Virus record (IMG/VR): IMGVR_UViG_3300043137_000180
Span: 1 to 21,401 of that record
DNA: 21,401 bases
From: a virus
Direction: 5' to 3' (one strand)
Below are positions 14,230 to 21,401 of this stretch, in pieces (the stretch's first letter is position 1; every line of letters begins with the position of its first letter). Below the pieces are notes generated by a model. The model ran no database searches, had not been told where the DNA came from, and worked only from the letters and a program-made list of their open reading frames with translations. Made by a program: the position numbers and the translations under genes.

Positions 14230-17192
14230 GCTGCTTCTGCTCCTAAAACTGCGAGGGTTACTTTGCTTTGTGGGCGTGAGTTGGTGCCCGTCAAACTCTC
14301 TATGAATCGTGGGTGGTTGAGGTTCAGCACAACGCACTGCATCTGGCCGGGCGCATGCTTGGGACAGCCCTTGAACAGCGTAATACGTTCGCGGCGCTTA
14401 ATCAGCGCACCCTCATTTTCCAGTGCCCGCTCGATGCGGTCTAAGCCGTCGTTCTTGTGCTTGAGCCATGTGCGCAGACGTTCTGCACTGATGGATACGC
14501 AGCTGCCCGGCATGATCTGAGTCGTCGCGTCGTACACAATCCTGACACGCGCCACGGCACGCTCTGGGGCTGGCAATACAACCTGCTCGACGCCACTGGC
14601 GTACTTCTCTTTGCACTCAACCAGCTGGTCGTTGTGCTCTGCCAAGAACTGGCCGATGGTATCGAACACGTCAACCTTGTTGTCTTCAGCGAGTTGACGA
14701 GTGGCTTTGACGCGCTCAATCAGGTACTGGATGGTGGCTTTGATGTCGAACGGGAACAGGCCCAAGGCTTGACCAATGCGGCCCATGCCCCATGCAGAGA
14801 TGATGGCCGTGCGGTAGAAGCGCTCCTGCGGCTCGAACAGAAACCCGAAGGTCTTGACGAACGAGGCTTCAGCCAGCTTCCACACTTCCTCTTGGCCACC
14901 ACGTGCAATCACCACCTCGACCAGCTCGGGGAAAGCCCAGCCGTTGTTCTTGGCCATGATGTCGAAGAAGTCGTAGCCATCGCTCTTGCCATCCGCGCGG
15001 GTCTCAACGAATGTGCGGTCATGCTGTGGCAACTCCAAGCAGCGGGCCTTCAGCGGGTCATTGCCAGCCTGTGCGCCCTCGAACTTCTGGTGCAGTGAGA
15101 TGTTGGTGGTCACGAGTGTTGGGCCAGCCCATGTCGCGGGCTTACGCAGCTCACGCTCTTTGGTCATGGCGTTCTTCTCACGGCCTTGGCTCAGGATGTA
15201 GGCCATGTCAGCGATGTTGGAGTCGTCCGCAGTGGTCAACTCGTCGATCGTGCAAGGCAGGTGGTTCAGCACGCCGCGTATCTTGTACATGGCGTTGGAC
15301 GTGTCAGTCTGGCTCAGGAACAACTCTTTGGGGTTGCCGATCAAACTGTTCGCTGCGATGAGCGCTAGCGTCTTGCCTGTCGTTGTCTCTGGCGAGTAAA
15401 TGGACACCACGCATGTAGCGTTGCCAGCAGCGTTGCCGATGATGCCAGCTGTAGCCAGCAGCACAGCAGAGCGCAGCGTGTCGGTGCCCGGACGGTCGAG
15501 CATGGCCATGCCACGCACCCACTCATCGCGGTCGCCGTGAGGGGCGATCTTGTCTTTGAAGTCCGCCGCTGGGCCGCGCAAGCGCAGGTCTGAAACACCG
15601 TGTGCATGGCCGAGCACTGAAGCCCCGCACATGAACGAACCGTCTTCCTGCCAACCGAACGCCACGTAGTCAAGCCCTGTGGGAGCCTGCTGCTGCACCA
15701 TCGTCAAGTAATCCATCAAGTAACTCCTCACCTTCTCATATTGGCCAGCATGCTTCATGTAAATCTGGCGGTTGAGCAAGAACGTGGTGAACTCTTTGCC
15801 GACAGTGGCGAGCACCACCATCTCGTGTTCTTCCTCTTTCCAGCCCGTCATTGGGTATTTCACAATCAGCTTGAACGCTGACTTGCGGCTTTCTGGGTCG
15901 TTGTACATCCCAGTGATGTGCATCTCATAGGGGCTGACCAGATCGAACTCAGTCACCTCTTGCGCCACGTCGTTGCCGTTTGCGTCGGTGCTCGTGATCT
16001 CGGTCTTGACCTCACGGAACACTTGGCCGTTGTTGACCACGTAGCCCTTGGGCAGCTTGAATTCCTTGGTCTCGCCTTCTGGGGTCTCGATCTTGGTCTC
16101 AGTCACCACAGACAGCTGGGCTGGGCTGGTAATCTTCCCCTTGCTAGGACAGCCTTCGCAGCCTGCACTGCACAGCTGCTCGAACTTGGCACAGGTTGTT
16201 GGGCCCGTACCGTTCCAGCCGTTGATCTTGGCCATGTTGGCGTCGAGGTCGAAGTCAGGGTGCCCGCCAGCAATCTTGATGACAGCATCGGCCACGTCAG
16301 TTGCATGCTTGGCCAAGCCAAGGGATGCACGCCACAAGGGCTCTTCGACTTGGCGGCCAGCTGCGTCGAGCAAACCACCTGACTCGATCAACGCATGCAC
16401 TTGGTTGCAGCGCATGGCCACAGCATCAATCAGCACATCGTTGGAGTTCAGCACCGCGTCCATGATGGACGACTTCTTGCCAGAGCGACCAACGTGGGCT
16501 GGGCGAGACACCTGAGCCACTTTACCGATCCACTGAGACAGGATTGGTTTCAGGTCACGAGGGTCGTAGTCTGGGCAGTCACGCTTGCACTCGACGGGCT
16601 TCCACGGCTGTTGCTTCTTGTGGTGTGTGCCCACTGGGCGGAGCACCATCGAAGGGTCGTGAATCTTGCTGGTGTCGATCTGCACACCGTTCTCTTCGAG
16701 CGCGAGTCTGAGAGCTGTTGAGAGCTTTACCCAGTCAGCGTTCTTGATCGCCATGGTTAGCGGCCAGTAGCAGTGGATGCCTTTGCCTGACGAGATGACC
16801 ATGGGGGCTGGCATGCCGATAACCTTGAGCGCCGCAGCCATCACAGTCCAACCCTCTTTCTGGGTTGCGTAGGGCTTGTCTGGGCCGATGTCTAAGTCCA
16901 GTGCTAGAGCCTTGAACCATGTGGCCTGCTCTTGCTTTCGTGACCACTTCGCGCGGCCAGCTGAGTCAGTGAATGAGTGTCCGGCAAACGTGCCGACAGT
17001 GTAGTAAACGGTTGTTGTGGGTTCGATGTCCCACTTGGAGATTGCATTGACAGCGTCGTCGATGTTGGCAAATGAGCCACGGTTCCAGAAAATGCCACGA
17101 GGATTTTGTCCCGATGGGTCTGGCTTGTGTGTGCAGATAACCAATTCGTCGGTCTGGGCAACTATGCGAGTAAGAAAGTTTTTTGTGTCCAA
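14226..17192 (-). CDS. Primase-helicase (AEP-type primase fused to DUF927-like helicase), TTG start (988 aa)
   Basis: The N-terminal part looks like an archaeo-eukaryotic-type primase: catalytic DLD at residues 99-101 (LALDLDIG), SGKGIH at 135-140, and VLRPVGTHHKK at 183-193. A cysteine cluster C334, C341, C345, C348 (ending GCEGCPSKGKI) looks like a zinc ribbon between domains. The C-terminal half resembles DUF927-type helicases. It has Walker A SPETTTGKT (600-608, K607), with Pro in place of the usual first Gly. Walker B is in LPCTIDELT, and a sensor Asn is in LVTTN. It should prime and unwind phage DNA. The start is TTG at 17192: an in-frame TAG lies four codons upstream and an AGGGG site sits six bases before TTG. 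A terminator hairpin precedes it. No polymerase is present in the window. Confidence 0.8.
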   Translation of the reverse strand: MDTKNFLTRIVAQTDELVICTHKPDPSGQNPRGIFWNRGSFANIDDAVNAISKWDIEPTTTVYYTVGTFAGHSFTDSAGRAKWSRKQEQATWFKALALDLDIGPDKPYATQKEGWTVMAAALKVIGMPAPMVISSGKGIHCYWPLTMAIKNADWVKLSTALRLALEENGVQIDTSKIHDPSMVLRPVGTHHKKQQPWKPVECKRDCPDYDPRDLKPILSQWIGKVAQVSRPAHVGRSGKKSSIMDAVLNSNDVLIDAVAMRCNQVHALIESGGLLDAAGRQVEEPLWRASLGLAKHATDVADAVIKIAGGHPDFDLDANMAKINGWNGTGPTTCAKFEQLCSAGCEGCPSKGKITSPAQLSVVTETKIETPEGETKEFKLPKGYVVNNGQVFREVKTEITSTDANGNDVAQEVTEFDLVSPYEMHITGMYNDPESRKSAFKLIVKYPMTGWKEEEHEMVVLATVGKEFTTFLLNRQIYMKHAGQYEKVRSYLMDYLTMVQQQAPTGLDYVAFGWQEDGSFMCGASVLGHAHGVSDLRLRGPAADFKDKIAPHGDRDEWVRGMAMLDRPGTDTLRSAVLLATAGIIGNAAGNATCVVSIYSPETTTGKTLALIAANSLIGNPKELFLSQTDTSNAMYKIRGVLNHLPCTIDELTTADDSNIADMAYILSQGREKNAMTKERELRKPATWAGPTLVTTNISLHQKFEGAQAGNDPLKARCLELPQHDRTFVETRADGKSDGYDFFDIMAKNNGWAFPELVEVVIARGGQEEVWKLAEASFVKTFGFLFEPQERFYRTAIISAWGMGRIGQALGLFPFDIKATIQYLIERVKATRQLAEDNKVDVFDTIGQFLAEHNDQLVECKEKYASGVEQVVLPAPERAVARVRIVYDATTQIMPGSCVSISAERLRTWLKHKNDGLDRIERALENEGALIKRRERITLFKGCPKHAPGQMQCVVLNLNHPRFIESLTGTNSRPQSKVTLAVLGAEAA

Positions 17193-17198
17193 ATCGTG

Positions 17199-17203
17199 CC
17201 CCT
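17199..17203 (-). promoter_or_regulatory. Ribosome binding site fixing the TTG start of the primase-helicase
   Basis: On the - strand AGGGG is followed by CACGAT and then TTG at 17192. The in-frame TAG at 17204-17202 overlaps this site, so no start further upstream is possible, and no ATG follows until well inside the primase domain. Confidence 0.65.
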
Positions 17204-17205
17204 AG

Positions 17206-17235
17206 ATGAAAAATCCCCCGACCTAAGTCGGGGGA
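17206..17235 (-). terminator. Rho-independent terminator between the ssDNA-binding candidate and the primase-helicase
   Basis: TCCCCCGAC (17214-17222) and GTCGGGGGA (17227-17235) form a perfect 9-bp stem with a CTAA loop. Read on the - strand, the stem is followed directly by TTTTT (17213-17209) and CATC. This is a textbook intrinsic terminator for leftward transcripts, 19 bases past the stop of the ssDNA-binding candidate and about 14 bases before the primase-helicase ribosome-site and start region. On the + strand no T-tract follows, so it acts in one direction. Confidence 0.85.
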
Positions 17236-17253
17236 ACTGTTGCCGAGATTCTA

Positions 17254-18162
17254 TTACTCGTCGAACAGGGAGTCGAGCTTCGCGGCCAATTCATCCGATG
17301 CTTTTACTGGTGCAACGGTTGGTTTGGCACTCACTGGTTTCGCTTGGATCGGCGCGGGACTACCTTCTTCCTCATAGGCATCGTCCACAGATTGTTGCGC
17401 TGGCGCAACAGGAGCAGCGATTGCGGCCTTTGCAGCGGGGGCTGCGAGGGCTGGGCCAGCAGACGTAGGTGCGATCTGGCGGGTAGCCACTTTCACTGGG
17501 TCGCTGTCAATCAGTGCATCAACGCGGGCGATCGCCTTCTCAGGCACGTAGCCCTTCTGCTTGAACGTGATCTTGGGGAAGCTGGCTTGGTCGTCGAAGC
17601 CCAACTCAGTCACTGCCTCTTCTGGGCCAATGCCGTAGTTGCCGAGCTCTTTGAAGTATTCACGCAGGGCTTTCATGCCGCTGACAGGCACAGTCAAGCT
17701 ATACACCTTGGTGGGGTCAGCAGCTGCTACGACAGCGAGGTGGCGCTGGTCAGCGCACATCTTCGACTTCGCACCGGAGGGCAGAATCTTGGAGCCGAGC
17801 ACGTTGTTCGGGCAGTCAGCGCAGCCATTGTGCACAGGTGCTGTCACAGATGCGTCAGGCTTCAGGCCATCGTTTGACCAGCAATCTGGGCGGATGTTTT
17901 CAGCTGATGCGTCGAACGCCTTGGCGTAGAACACCTTGGACACGCGAGGATTGGCACCCACGATGATAGTATCGAGCGTGACACCGACTGTGGTCTCAAC
18001 GCCGTCTTCGTTCAAGCGATAGCGACCAGCACGGATGCTGATGCGCGGGATGCTTGGGCCGTCAGAGACGATGGCCGAGGCGACAGCTGACTTGGTACCA
18101 GCTTGTTGACGGGCAGCGATACGTGCTGCGATGTGTGCGGGGACGGTTGCGATATTGCTCAT
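17254..18162 (-). CDS. Candidate phage ssDNA-binding protein with zinc-binding cysteines (302 aa)
   Basis: The ATG at 18162 follows AGGAG at six-base spacing. I do not recognise a named family. Residues 36-220 look like a compact beta-rich domain (ISIRAGRYRL, TTVGVTLDTIIVGANP) that contains four cysteines, C94, C114, C117 and C136, within HNGCADCPNN and KMCADQRH, probably binding zinc. Residues 225-285 are an Ala/Pro-rich flexible linker, and the protein ends with an acidic tip, KLDSLFDE. A structured core, flexible linker and acidic C-terminus, sitting next to primase-helicase, is the plan of phage and bacterial ssDNA-binding proteins. T4 gp32 also has a zinc site inside its OB fold. The assignment is an inference from architecture and context. 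A strong terminator follows the gene. Confidence 0.55.
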   Translation of the reverse strand: MSNIATVPAHIAARIAARQQAGTKSAVASAIVSDGPSIPRISIRAGRYRLNEDGVETTVGVTLDTIIVGANPRVSKVFYAKAFDASAENIRPDCWSNDGLKPDASVTAPVHNGCADCPNNVLGSKILPSGAKSKMCADQRHLAVVAAADPTKVYSLTVPVSGMKALREYFKELGNYGIGPEEAVTELGFDDQASFPKITFKQKGYVPEKAIARVDALIDSDPVKVATRQIAPTSAGPALAAPAAKAAIAAPVAPAQQSVDDAYEEEGSPAPIQAKPVSAKPTVAPVKASDELAAKLDSLFDE

Positions 18163-18165
18163 AGG

Positions 18166-18549
18166 TTACTCCTGTGGTTGAGCTTTGGGGGGACGCATGG
18201 CATGAACCACTGCGCGAAAAATAAAGTCTTTGGCTTGCTGCTCTTTAGGCAGCAACTCGAACGGGGTGATGCACGGGTGGGTCTTGAGCGCGGCGGATTT
18301 AAACTCACCGTACAACCAACCCTCAGCGAGCTTCTGTGCCATCCAGCTTTCATGGCTGGCTTCAGGGCCCACGTCGTTAAACAAGTGAAGATCGACACCC
18401 ATCAGGGCGCTTCTCTTTTGCCAGTCCTCAGCCTCTTCCCATGCAGGCTGGCTTGTGTCGCCAAGGGCTTCGCAGTACCCACGGTTGACTTCATGGCATA
18501 CACGAGCAATGTGCTCTTTGTACGCCTGAATCGTTTCTTCCTCAGTCAT
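18166..18549 (-). CDS. RyR-domain protein (127 aa)
   Basis: The start at ATG 18549 has an AAGGA site eight bases upstream. A longer GTG start at 18591 would run into the preceding gene. Nearly the whole protein is one RyR domain: ARVCHEVNRGYCEALGD (15-31), then SHESWMAQK (65-73), EGWLYGE (76-82), and the signature KTHPCITPFELLPKEQ (89-104) followed by KDFIFRAVV. The domain is named for ryanodine receptors but is widespread in bacteria and phages as small stand-alone proteins of unproven function. Here it sits between a coiled-coil protein and the ssDNA-binding candidate, with gaps of only 3-4 bases, so it is co-expressed with replication genes. Ligand sensing or interference with host defences are reasonable guesses only. 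Confidence 0.8.
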   Translation of the reverse strand: MTEEETIQAYKEHIARVCHEVNRGYCEALGDTSQPAWEEAEDWQKRSALMGVDLHLFNDVGPEASHESWMAQKLAEGWLYGEFKSAALKTHPCITPFELLPKEQQAKDFIFRAVVHAMRPPKAQPQE

Positions 18550-18553
18550 TAAG

Positions 18554-18946
18554 TTAGTCCTTTGCTTGCGCTTTGCGCAGATTGAAAACACGCGTCGATG
18601 AAAAATTCACCCCGGGTGGGGGTGCGCCGTTTGCCTCGATGTAACTCTTGACTCCGGTCTTAGATGCACGGGACTCGACCATGTCCCAAGCATTGTGTTC
18701 TGCACAAAAGCGGAAGAACTCTTCACGAGAACCCACTGTTGCTGTGTTGTGTGTTGACCAGTAACCTGTACCGGACGGCGTCTTGATGGTGTCGAGACCA
18801 TCTTCTTGCGCCTTGGCTGTGATCCAGTTTTCCAACGTCACCAGCTTCTCTGTCAACTTGGCTTTCTCAGCCTTGTGCACGCGCTCCAGCTCGTCAATGG
18901 CTTTTCGTACTTCGAGATATTTCTCGACTGCGATCTCATAGTTCAT
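18554..18946 (-). CDS. Conserved phage protein with N-terminal coiled coil (130 aa), function unknown
   Basis: The ATG at 18946 has an AAGGAG site that overlaps the upstream stop. Residues 1-50 are a charged heptad-type helix (VEKYLEVRKAIDELERVHKA, then a Lys/Glu continuation), likely a coiled coil. Residues 52-70 (DTIKTPSGTGYWST) and the C-terminal segment (SRASKTGVKSYIEA, then APPPGVNFSSTRVFNLRKA) form a small alpha/beta part. I recognise this layout from hypothetical proteins near recombination and ssDNA-binding genes of other phages, but no function is known to me. There are no catalytic motifs, cysteine clusters or membrane segments. It probably works with the SNF2 helicase or the downstream ssDNA-binding candidate as an oligomeric accessory factor, by context only. 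Confidence 0.6.
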   Translation of the reverse strand: MNYEIAVEKYLEVRKAIDELERVHKAEKAKLTEKLVTLENWITAKAQEDGLDTIKTPSGTGYWSTHNTATVGSREEFFRFCAEHNAWDMVESRASKTGVKSYIEANGAPPPGVNFSSTRVFNLRKAQAKD

Positions 18947-18957
18947 ACGTAACTCCT

Positions 18958-20511
18958 TTACTCTTCGTCACTGTTGATGCCTTGCACCAAATTCAAAAAC
19001 TCCGCGAGTGTGTTTTTCTTCGCGCGGAGCCTGCGGTATAGCTCTGCCTCGAAGCCGGTGGCCCAGATGTGCCACACAGACGTTTTGCCAGTTGTAGTCA
19101 ACCGGCGAATCCTTGCATTGGCCTGCTCGTACATTTCAAGTGAATAAATAGGTGCAAACCAAATGATGTCCTTAGCCCGTGTCAGCGTCAAACCGTGCGC
19201 AGCAACCTTGGGGTGGGCCAACAAAATCTGCGGCCTGTCCGTGTGCTGGAAGTCGTTGAATATCTGGTCACGGTCTTTCTTGCTCGTGTCTCCATTAACC
19301 ATGGCAACGTCGAAACCATCTGCGGTCAGCTTCTGCTGAAGCCAAACTTGCACACCCTTGAGTGGCACGAAGATGATCGCTTTGTCGCCGATCTCTGTGA
19401 GTAATTCCGTGAGGGTATTATACCGCTCCGAGGCATCTATGACAAGCGTAGAGCTCTCACCGTAAACGACACCACACGAAATCTGCAACAGCTTACTCAG
19501 CATCACCGCAGTGTTTGCAGCAGTGACTTCACCACCAGAGAAAATCGTGACCGCGTGGTCTTTCATCTCCTTGAACGCCTTCTCCTGCTGCTTAGTCAGC
19601 GTGGTCTTGCGGCCAACGAAGTTGGTGTCTGGCAAGTCCTTGCACTCATCAAGCGAGTAGCGGATCGACGGCTGCAATACCTTGCGGCATGTATCCAACG
19701 CATCGGGGCGCGACATCCACTTGAACGTCGTCACCTTCTGCATCACCAAGTCCTTGAACGTGGTGAAACTCTTGGGGCATGTCGGCGAGTCAACGAGTCG
19801 AGCCAACGTCCATGCGTCAGCAGGCGTCTGCGAGATCGGTGTGCCCGTCAACAACCACAGCCATGGCTGGTGCTTCTGCATCCACTTGGCGAATATCTTG
19901 TAGCGTTGTGAGCTGGGTGACTTCAGCGCGGTCGCCTCGTCGTAGATCACCACGTCGAACCCATTGAGCTCGGCGGCCATGTTCGAGAAGCCATCATGGT
20001 TGATGATGACGTACTGCACGCCCGGTGTCGCCAACAGATCAATACGCTTTTGCTTCGTACCCGTGCATACAACGAACGAGCGATGCGGCAGGTGATGCTT
20101 GAGCTCGCGGCCCCACACCACCTTCACGGTAGACAGCGGAGCGATGATGAGCACCTTACGTGCAACGCCTTCGTCCAGCAAGAAGTCGGCAGCCCACAGC
20201 GAACTGATGGACTTGCCTGTGCCCGGCGCGTTCAAACACAACGCACGTTTGTGCATGGTGAGAAAAGCTGCGGTACCCTTCTGGTGATCCATCGGCTGAA
20301 AGCGTCCGGGCCAGCTGTAGTACTCCATGATGGGTGCAGGCACATTGAACCCGAGGTTCTTCAGCACCATCGACTCATCCACACCGTAAGGCATGGCCAG
20401 CATCTCTTCACCGTTGTGGGTGAACTTCTTTGCGTGTGGGATCACCTGCGCAACAGCGTCGTTCTCGCTGCTGTTGATGATGATCTTGCGCTTGTCAGGA
20501 ATTACTAGCAT
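18958..20511 (-). CDS. SNF2-type DEAD/DEAH-box helicase (517 aa)
   Basis: This is an ATP-driven DNA translocase of superfamily 2. The motifs appear in order: Walker A APGTGKS (95-101), motif Ia VLIIAPLSTVKVVW (120-133), a DEAT variant of the DEAH box at 191-194, motif III LTGTP (221-225), and in the second RecA-like lobe IIFVPLKGVQVWL (379-391), LLAHPKVAAHGLTL (430-443, motif V) and QANARIRR (463-470, motif VI). At about 500 residues it is the compact phage form without accessory domains. Its ATG lies 17 bases inside the VRR-NUC gene. Phage SNF2 proteins commonly neighbour VRR-NUC and Cas4/RecB-like nucleases and are thought to serve recombination, replication or genome protection. Catalytic residues look complete. 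Confidence 0.85.
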   Translation of the reverse strand: MLVIPDKRKIIINSSENDAVAQVIPHAKKFTHNGEEMLAMPYGVDESMVLKNLGFNVPAPIMEYYSWPGRFQPMDHQKGTAAFLTMHKRALCLNAPGTGKSISSLWAADFLLDEGVARKVLIIAPLSTVKVVWGRELKHHLPHRSFVVCTGTKQKRIDLLATPGVQYVIINHDGFSNMAAELNGFDVVIYDEATALKSPSSQRYKIFAKWMQKHQPWLWLLTGTPISQTPADAWTLARLVDSPTCPKSFTTFKDLVMQKVTTFKWMSRPDALDTCRKVLQPSIRYSLDECKDLPDTNFVGRKTTLTKQQEKAFKEMKDHAVTIFSGGEVTAANTAVMLSKLLQISCGVVYGESSTLVIDASERYNTLTELLTEIGDKAIIFVPLKGVQVWLQQKLTADGFDVAMVNGDTSKKDRDQIFNDFQHTDRPQILLAHPKVAAHGLTLTRAKDIIWFAPIYSLEMYEQANARIRRLTTTGKTSVWHIWATGFEAELYRRLRAKKNTLAEFLNLVQGINSDEE

Positions 20512-20806
20512 TTAAGGCCACCCACGCTTTGAACTCCAGCACCCATAGATCGACGTTCGTTTCTCTCACGATCCATACTTCCGCACCTGCGTGCGTCGCC
20601 GCATTGATCTCACGGTTCTGGTTAGCAGTTGTGACACCTTTTCCAAACTTAGTTTCAACAGCAAATGCGTGACCATTAACGCACCCAACAAAGTCAGGAA
20701 TACCAGACCTACCAAAGCCATTAGCAGGTGGCATAAACCACCAACACCTTTCAGTGTCTTTGAGGACAGCTTTGACAATCTTCTTGACATCTTCTTCTTT
20801 CTTCAT
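20495..20806 (-). CDS. VRR-NUC domain nuclease (103 aa)
   Basis: The start overlaps the upstream nuclease stop as ATGA, with an AAAGG site before it. The protein is essentially a minimal VRR-NUC (PD-(D/E)XK) domain: GRSGIPDFVG (32-41, catalytic D38), then AVETKFGKG (49-57, with E51 and K53 as the ExK pair) and a conserved Q63 in ANQNREI. The short helix before the core carries the usual Trp/Pro segment (WWFMPPANGFG). Phage versions of this size probably act on branched or flapped DNA, like the eukaryotic FAN1 nuclease domain, but only as partners of other proteins. It is sandwiched, with overlaps on both sides, between a RecB/Cas4-like nuclease and the SNF2 helicase, so a combined DNA-processing unit is likely. 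Confidence 0.85.
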   Translation of the reverse strand: MKKEEDVKKIVKAVLKDTERCWWFMPPANGFGRSGIPDFVGCVNGHAFAVETKFGKGVTTANQNREINAATHAGAEVWIVRETNVDLWVLEFKAWVALNASNS

Positions 20807-21401
20807 CGCTTACCTTTCAGTCGTGCGTCAGGGCAGAACCCTTTCGCTGGGCACCATGGGCACAGGCCCGATGGCTTGGTCTTGAACACGCCGAGGTCAA
20901 TCACCTCTTGCACCATATCGAATCGTGGCTCCAGTGCACGCCACAGCGCGCCAAGGTAGCGGCGCTCATACTTCGCGTTTGTCACCTCGTCGAACTTCAA
21001 CCAGATGAACGATGTCTTCACGGTGTTTACCTGTGGGTAATGCCACATCACCATGGCTGCGAACAACTGCAACTGTGTTGGGTTCTCTTTCACTTTGCCT
21101 GTCTTGTAGTCAAGGCAGTACGCGGTGTCACCGTCAACGACCAGCACGTCAGCGATGGAGCGAATCCACACGTCTTTGGCGAACCAGTCAACGGGCTGCA
21201 ACTGACGGTTAACAGCCATCTGATGCTCGAACAACTTCTCACCGTTGCGTGACGTTATCTTCTGCACCAGTGGGCCCCAGCGCTCAAGTGATTGTTTGCT
21301 CTCAAGCGAATCCTCCAGCGCGATACATGCCTCAGTAGCTTCTTTGCCAGCAACCATCGCATTGCCGTAGGCTTCGAGCACTTTGTGCACACGGTCGCCA
21401 T
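20803..21401 (-). CDS. RecB/Cas4-like PD-(D/E)XK exonuclease (5' end outside window)
   Basis: The frame stays open to the window edge, reading GDRVHKVLEAYG at the border. The His of that stretch fits the conserved G-x-x-x-H motif of the RecB family, so the real start lies beyond 21401 and the in-frame GTG at 21390 is not it. Counting from that GTG, the nuclease core is I79-A-D81, then CLDYKTGK with D94-x-K96, followed by QLQLF (106-110), a match to the QxxxY-like helix. The C-terminus has LCPWCPAKGFCP with C177, C180 and C186, three ligands of the iron-sulfur cluster of Cas4/AddB-type nucleases. The fourth Cys is expected in the missing N-terminus. It is likely a DNA exonuclease for recombination or end processing, coupled by ATGA to the VRR-NUC gene. 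Confidence 0.75.
   Translation of the reverse strand, partial: GDRVHKVLEAYGNAMVAGKEATEACIALEDSLESKQSLERWGPLVQKITSRNGEKLFEHQMAVNRQLQPVDWFAKDVWIRSIADVLVVDGDTAYCLDYKTGKVKENPTQLQLFAAMVMWHYPQVNTVKTSFIWLKFDEVTNAKYERRYLGALWRALEPRFDMVQEVIDLGVFKTKPSGLCPWCPAKGFCPDARLKGKR

Noticed and set aside
14230-14337. Extended GTG start for the MazG-like protein (36 more residues)
   Set aside because: It would overlap the primase-helicase by 112 bases; the extra residues are low-complexity and the ATGA start at 14229 fits the family N-terminus.
17178-17184. A canonical A AAA AAC slippery heptamer, in frame, five codons into the primase-helicase
   Set aside because: No stem-loop or pseudoknot is obvious behind it, and a -1 shift would leave the conserved primase frame immediately without giving a recognisable product.
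18550-18591. Upstream GTG start for the RyR protein (14 more residues)
   Set aside because: It overlaps the preceding gene and lacks a ribosome site; ATG 18549 has AAGGA at proper spacing.
1-21401. Possible CRISPR array, tRNA, diversity-generating retroelement, integrase or attachment site
   Set aside because: No regularly spaced repeats, cloverleaf, reverse transcriptase, template/variable repeat pair or recombinase motif was seen; the window is nearly all protein-coding with no gap over about 60 bases.

Overview
This window is an internal piece of a double-stranded DNA tailed-phage (or prophage) genome. It is almost fully coding, has no rRNA, tRNA or CRISPR, and is cut inside a gene at both ends. 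The tail-fiber assembly (Tfa-like) protein, gp53-like fiber tip, tail assembly chaperone, RyR-domain protein and giant internal protein are all families typical of phages of Gram-negative, mostly proteobacterial, hosts. The large ejection-type internal virion proteins suggest a podovirus-like particle. No terminase, portal, capsid, DNA polymerase, lysis or integrase gene is visible, so host and lifestyle cannot be fixed from here.

Left arm, + strand, 1-13527 (virion module): the end of a large fibronectin-type-III tail protein; a tail-fiber cassette (repeat fiber, separate gp53-like tip, Tfa-like chaperone, tail assembly chaperone); an all-helical protein of unknown role with a DDxxD-type acidic motif; three probable internal or ejection proteins, of 356 aa (Peptidase_S74-type C-terminus), 557 aa and 1973 aa; and two small basic proteins of 87 and 48 aa. 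The 1973-aa protein resembles large polyvalent proteins. It carries an HEAFH zincin-type motif, a six-copy ~21-residue helical repeat and a C-terminal PLxRFG-like motif.

Right arm, - strand, 21401-13528 (replication/recombination module), in transcription order: a RecB/Cas4-like PD-(D/E)XK nuclease (5' end outside the window), a VRR-NUC nuclease, an SNF2-type helicase, a coiled-coil protein, a RyR-domain protein, a zinc-binding candidate ssDNA-binding protein, a strong intrinsic terminator, a primase-helicase with a TTG start, a MazG-like NTP pyrophosphohydrolase and an HNH endonuclease. Most neighbours overlap or nearly touch, several with ATGA junctions, so translational coupling is likely.

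The two arms converge with zero bases between their stop codons, inside a perfect 14-bp palindrome at 13521-13534. Points most worth a second look are the metalloprotease-like motif and 21-residue repeats in the giant virion protein, the terminator in front of the TTG-started primase-helicase, the phage RyR protein, and the uncharacterised DDxxD-type protein.
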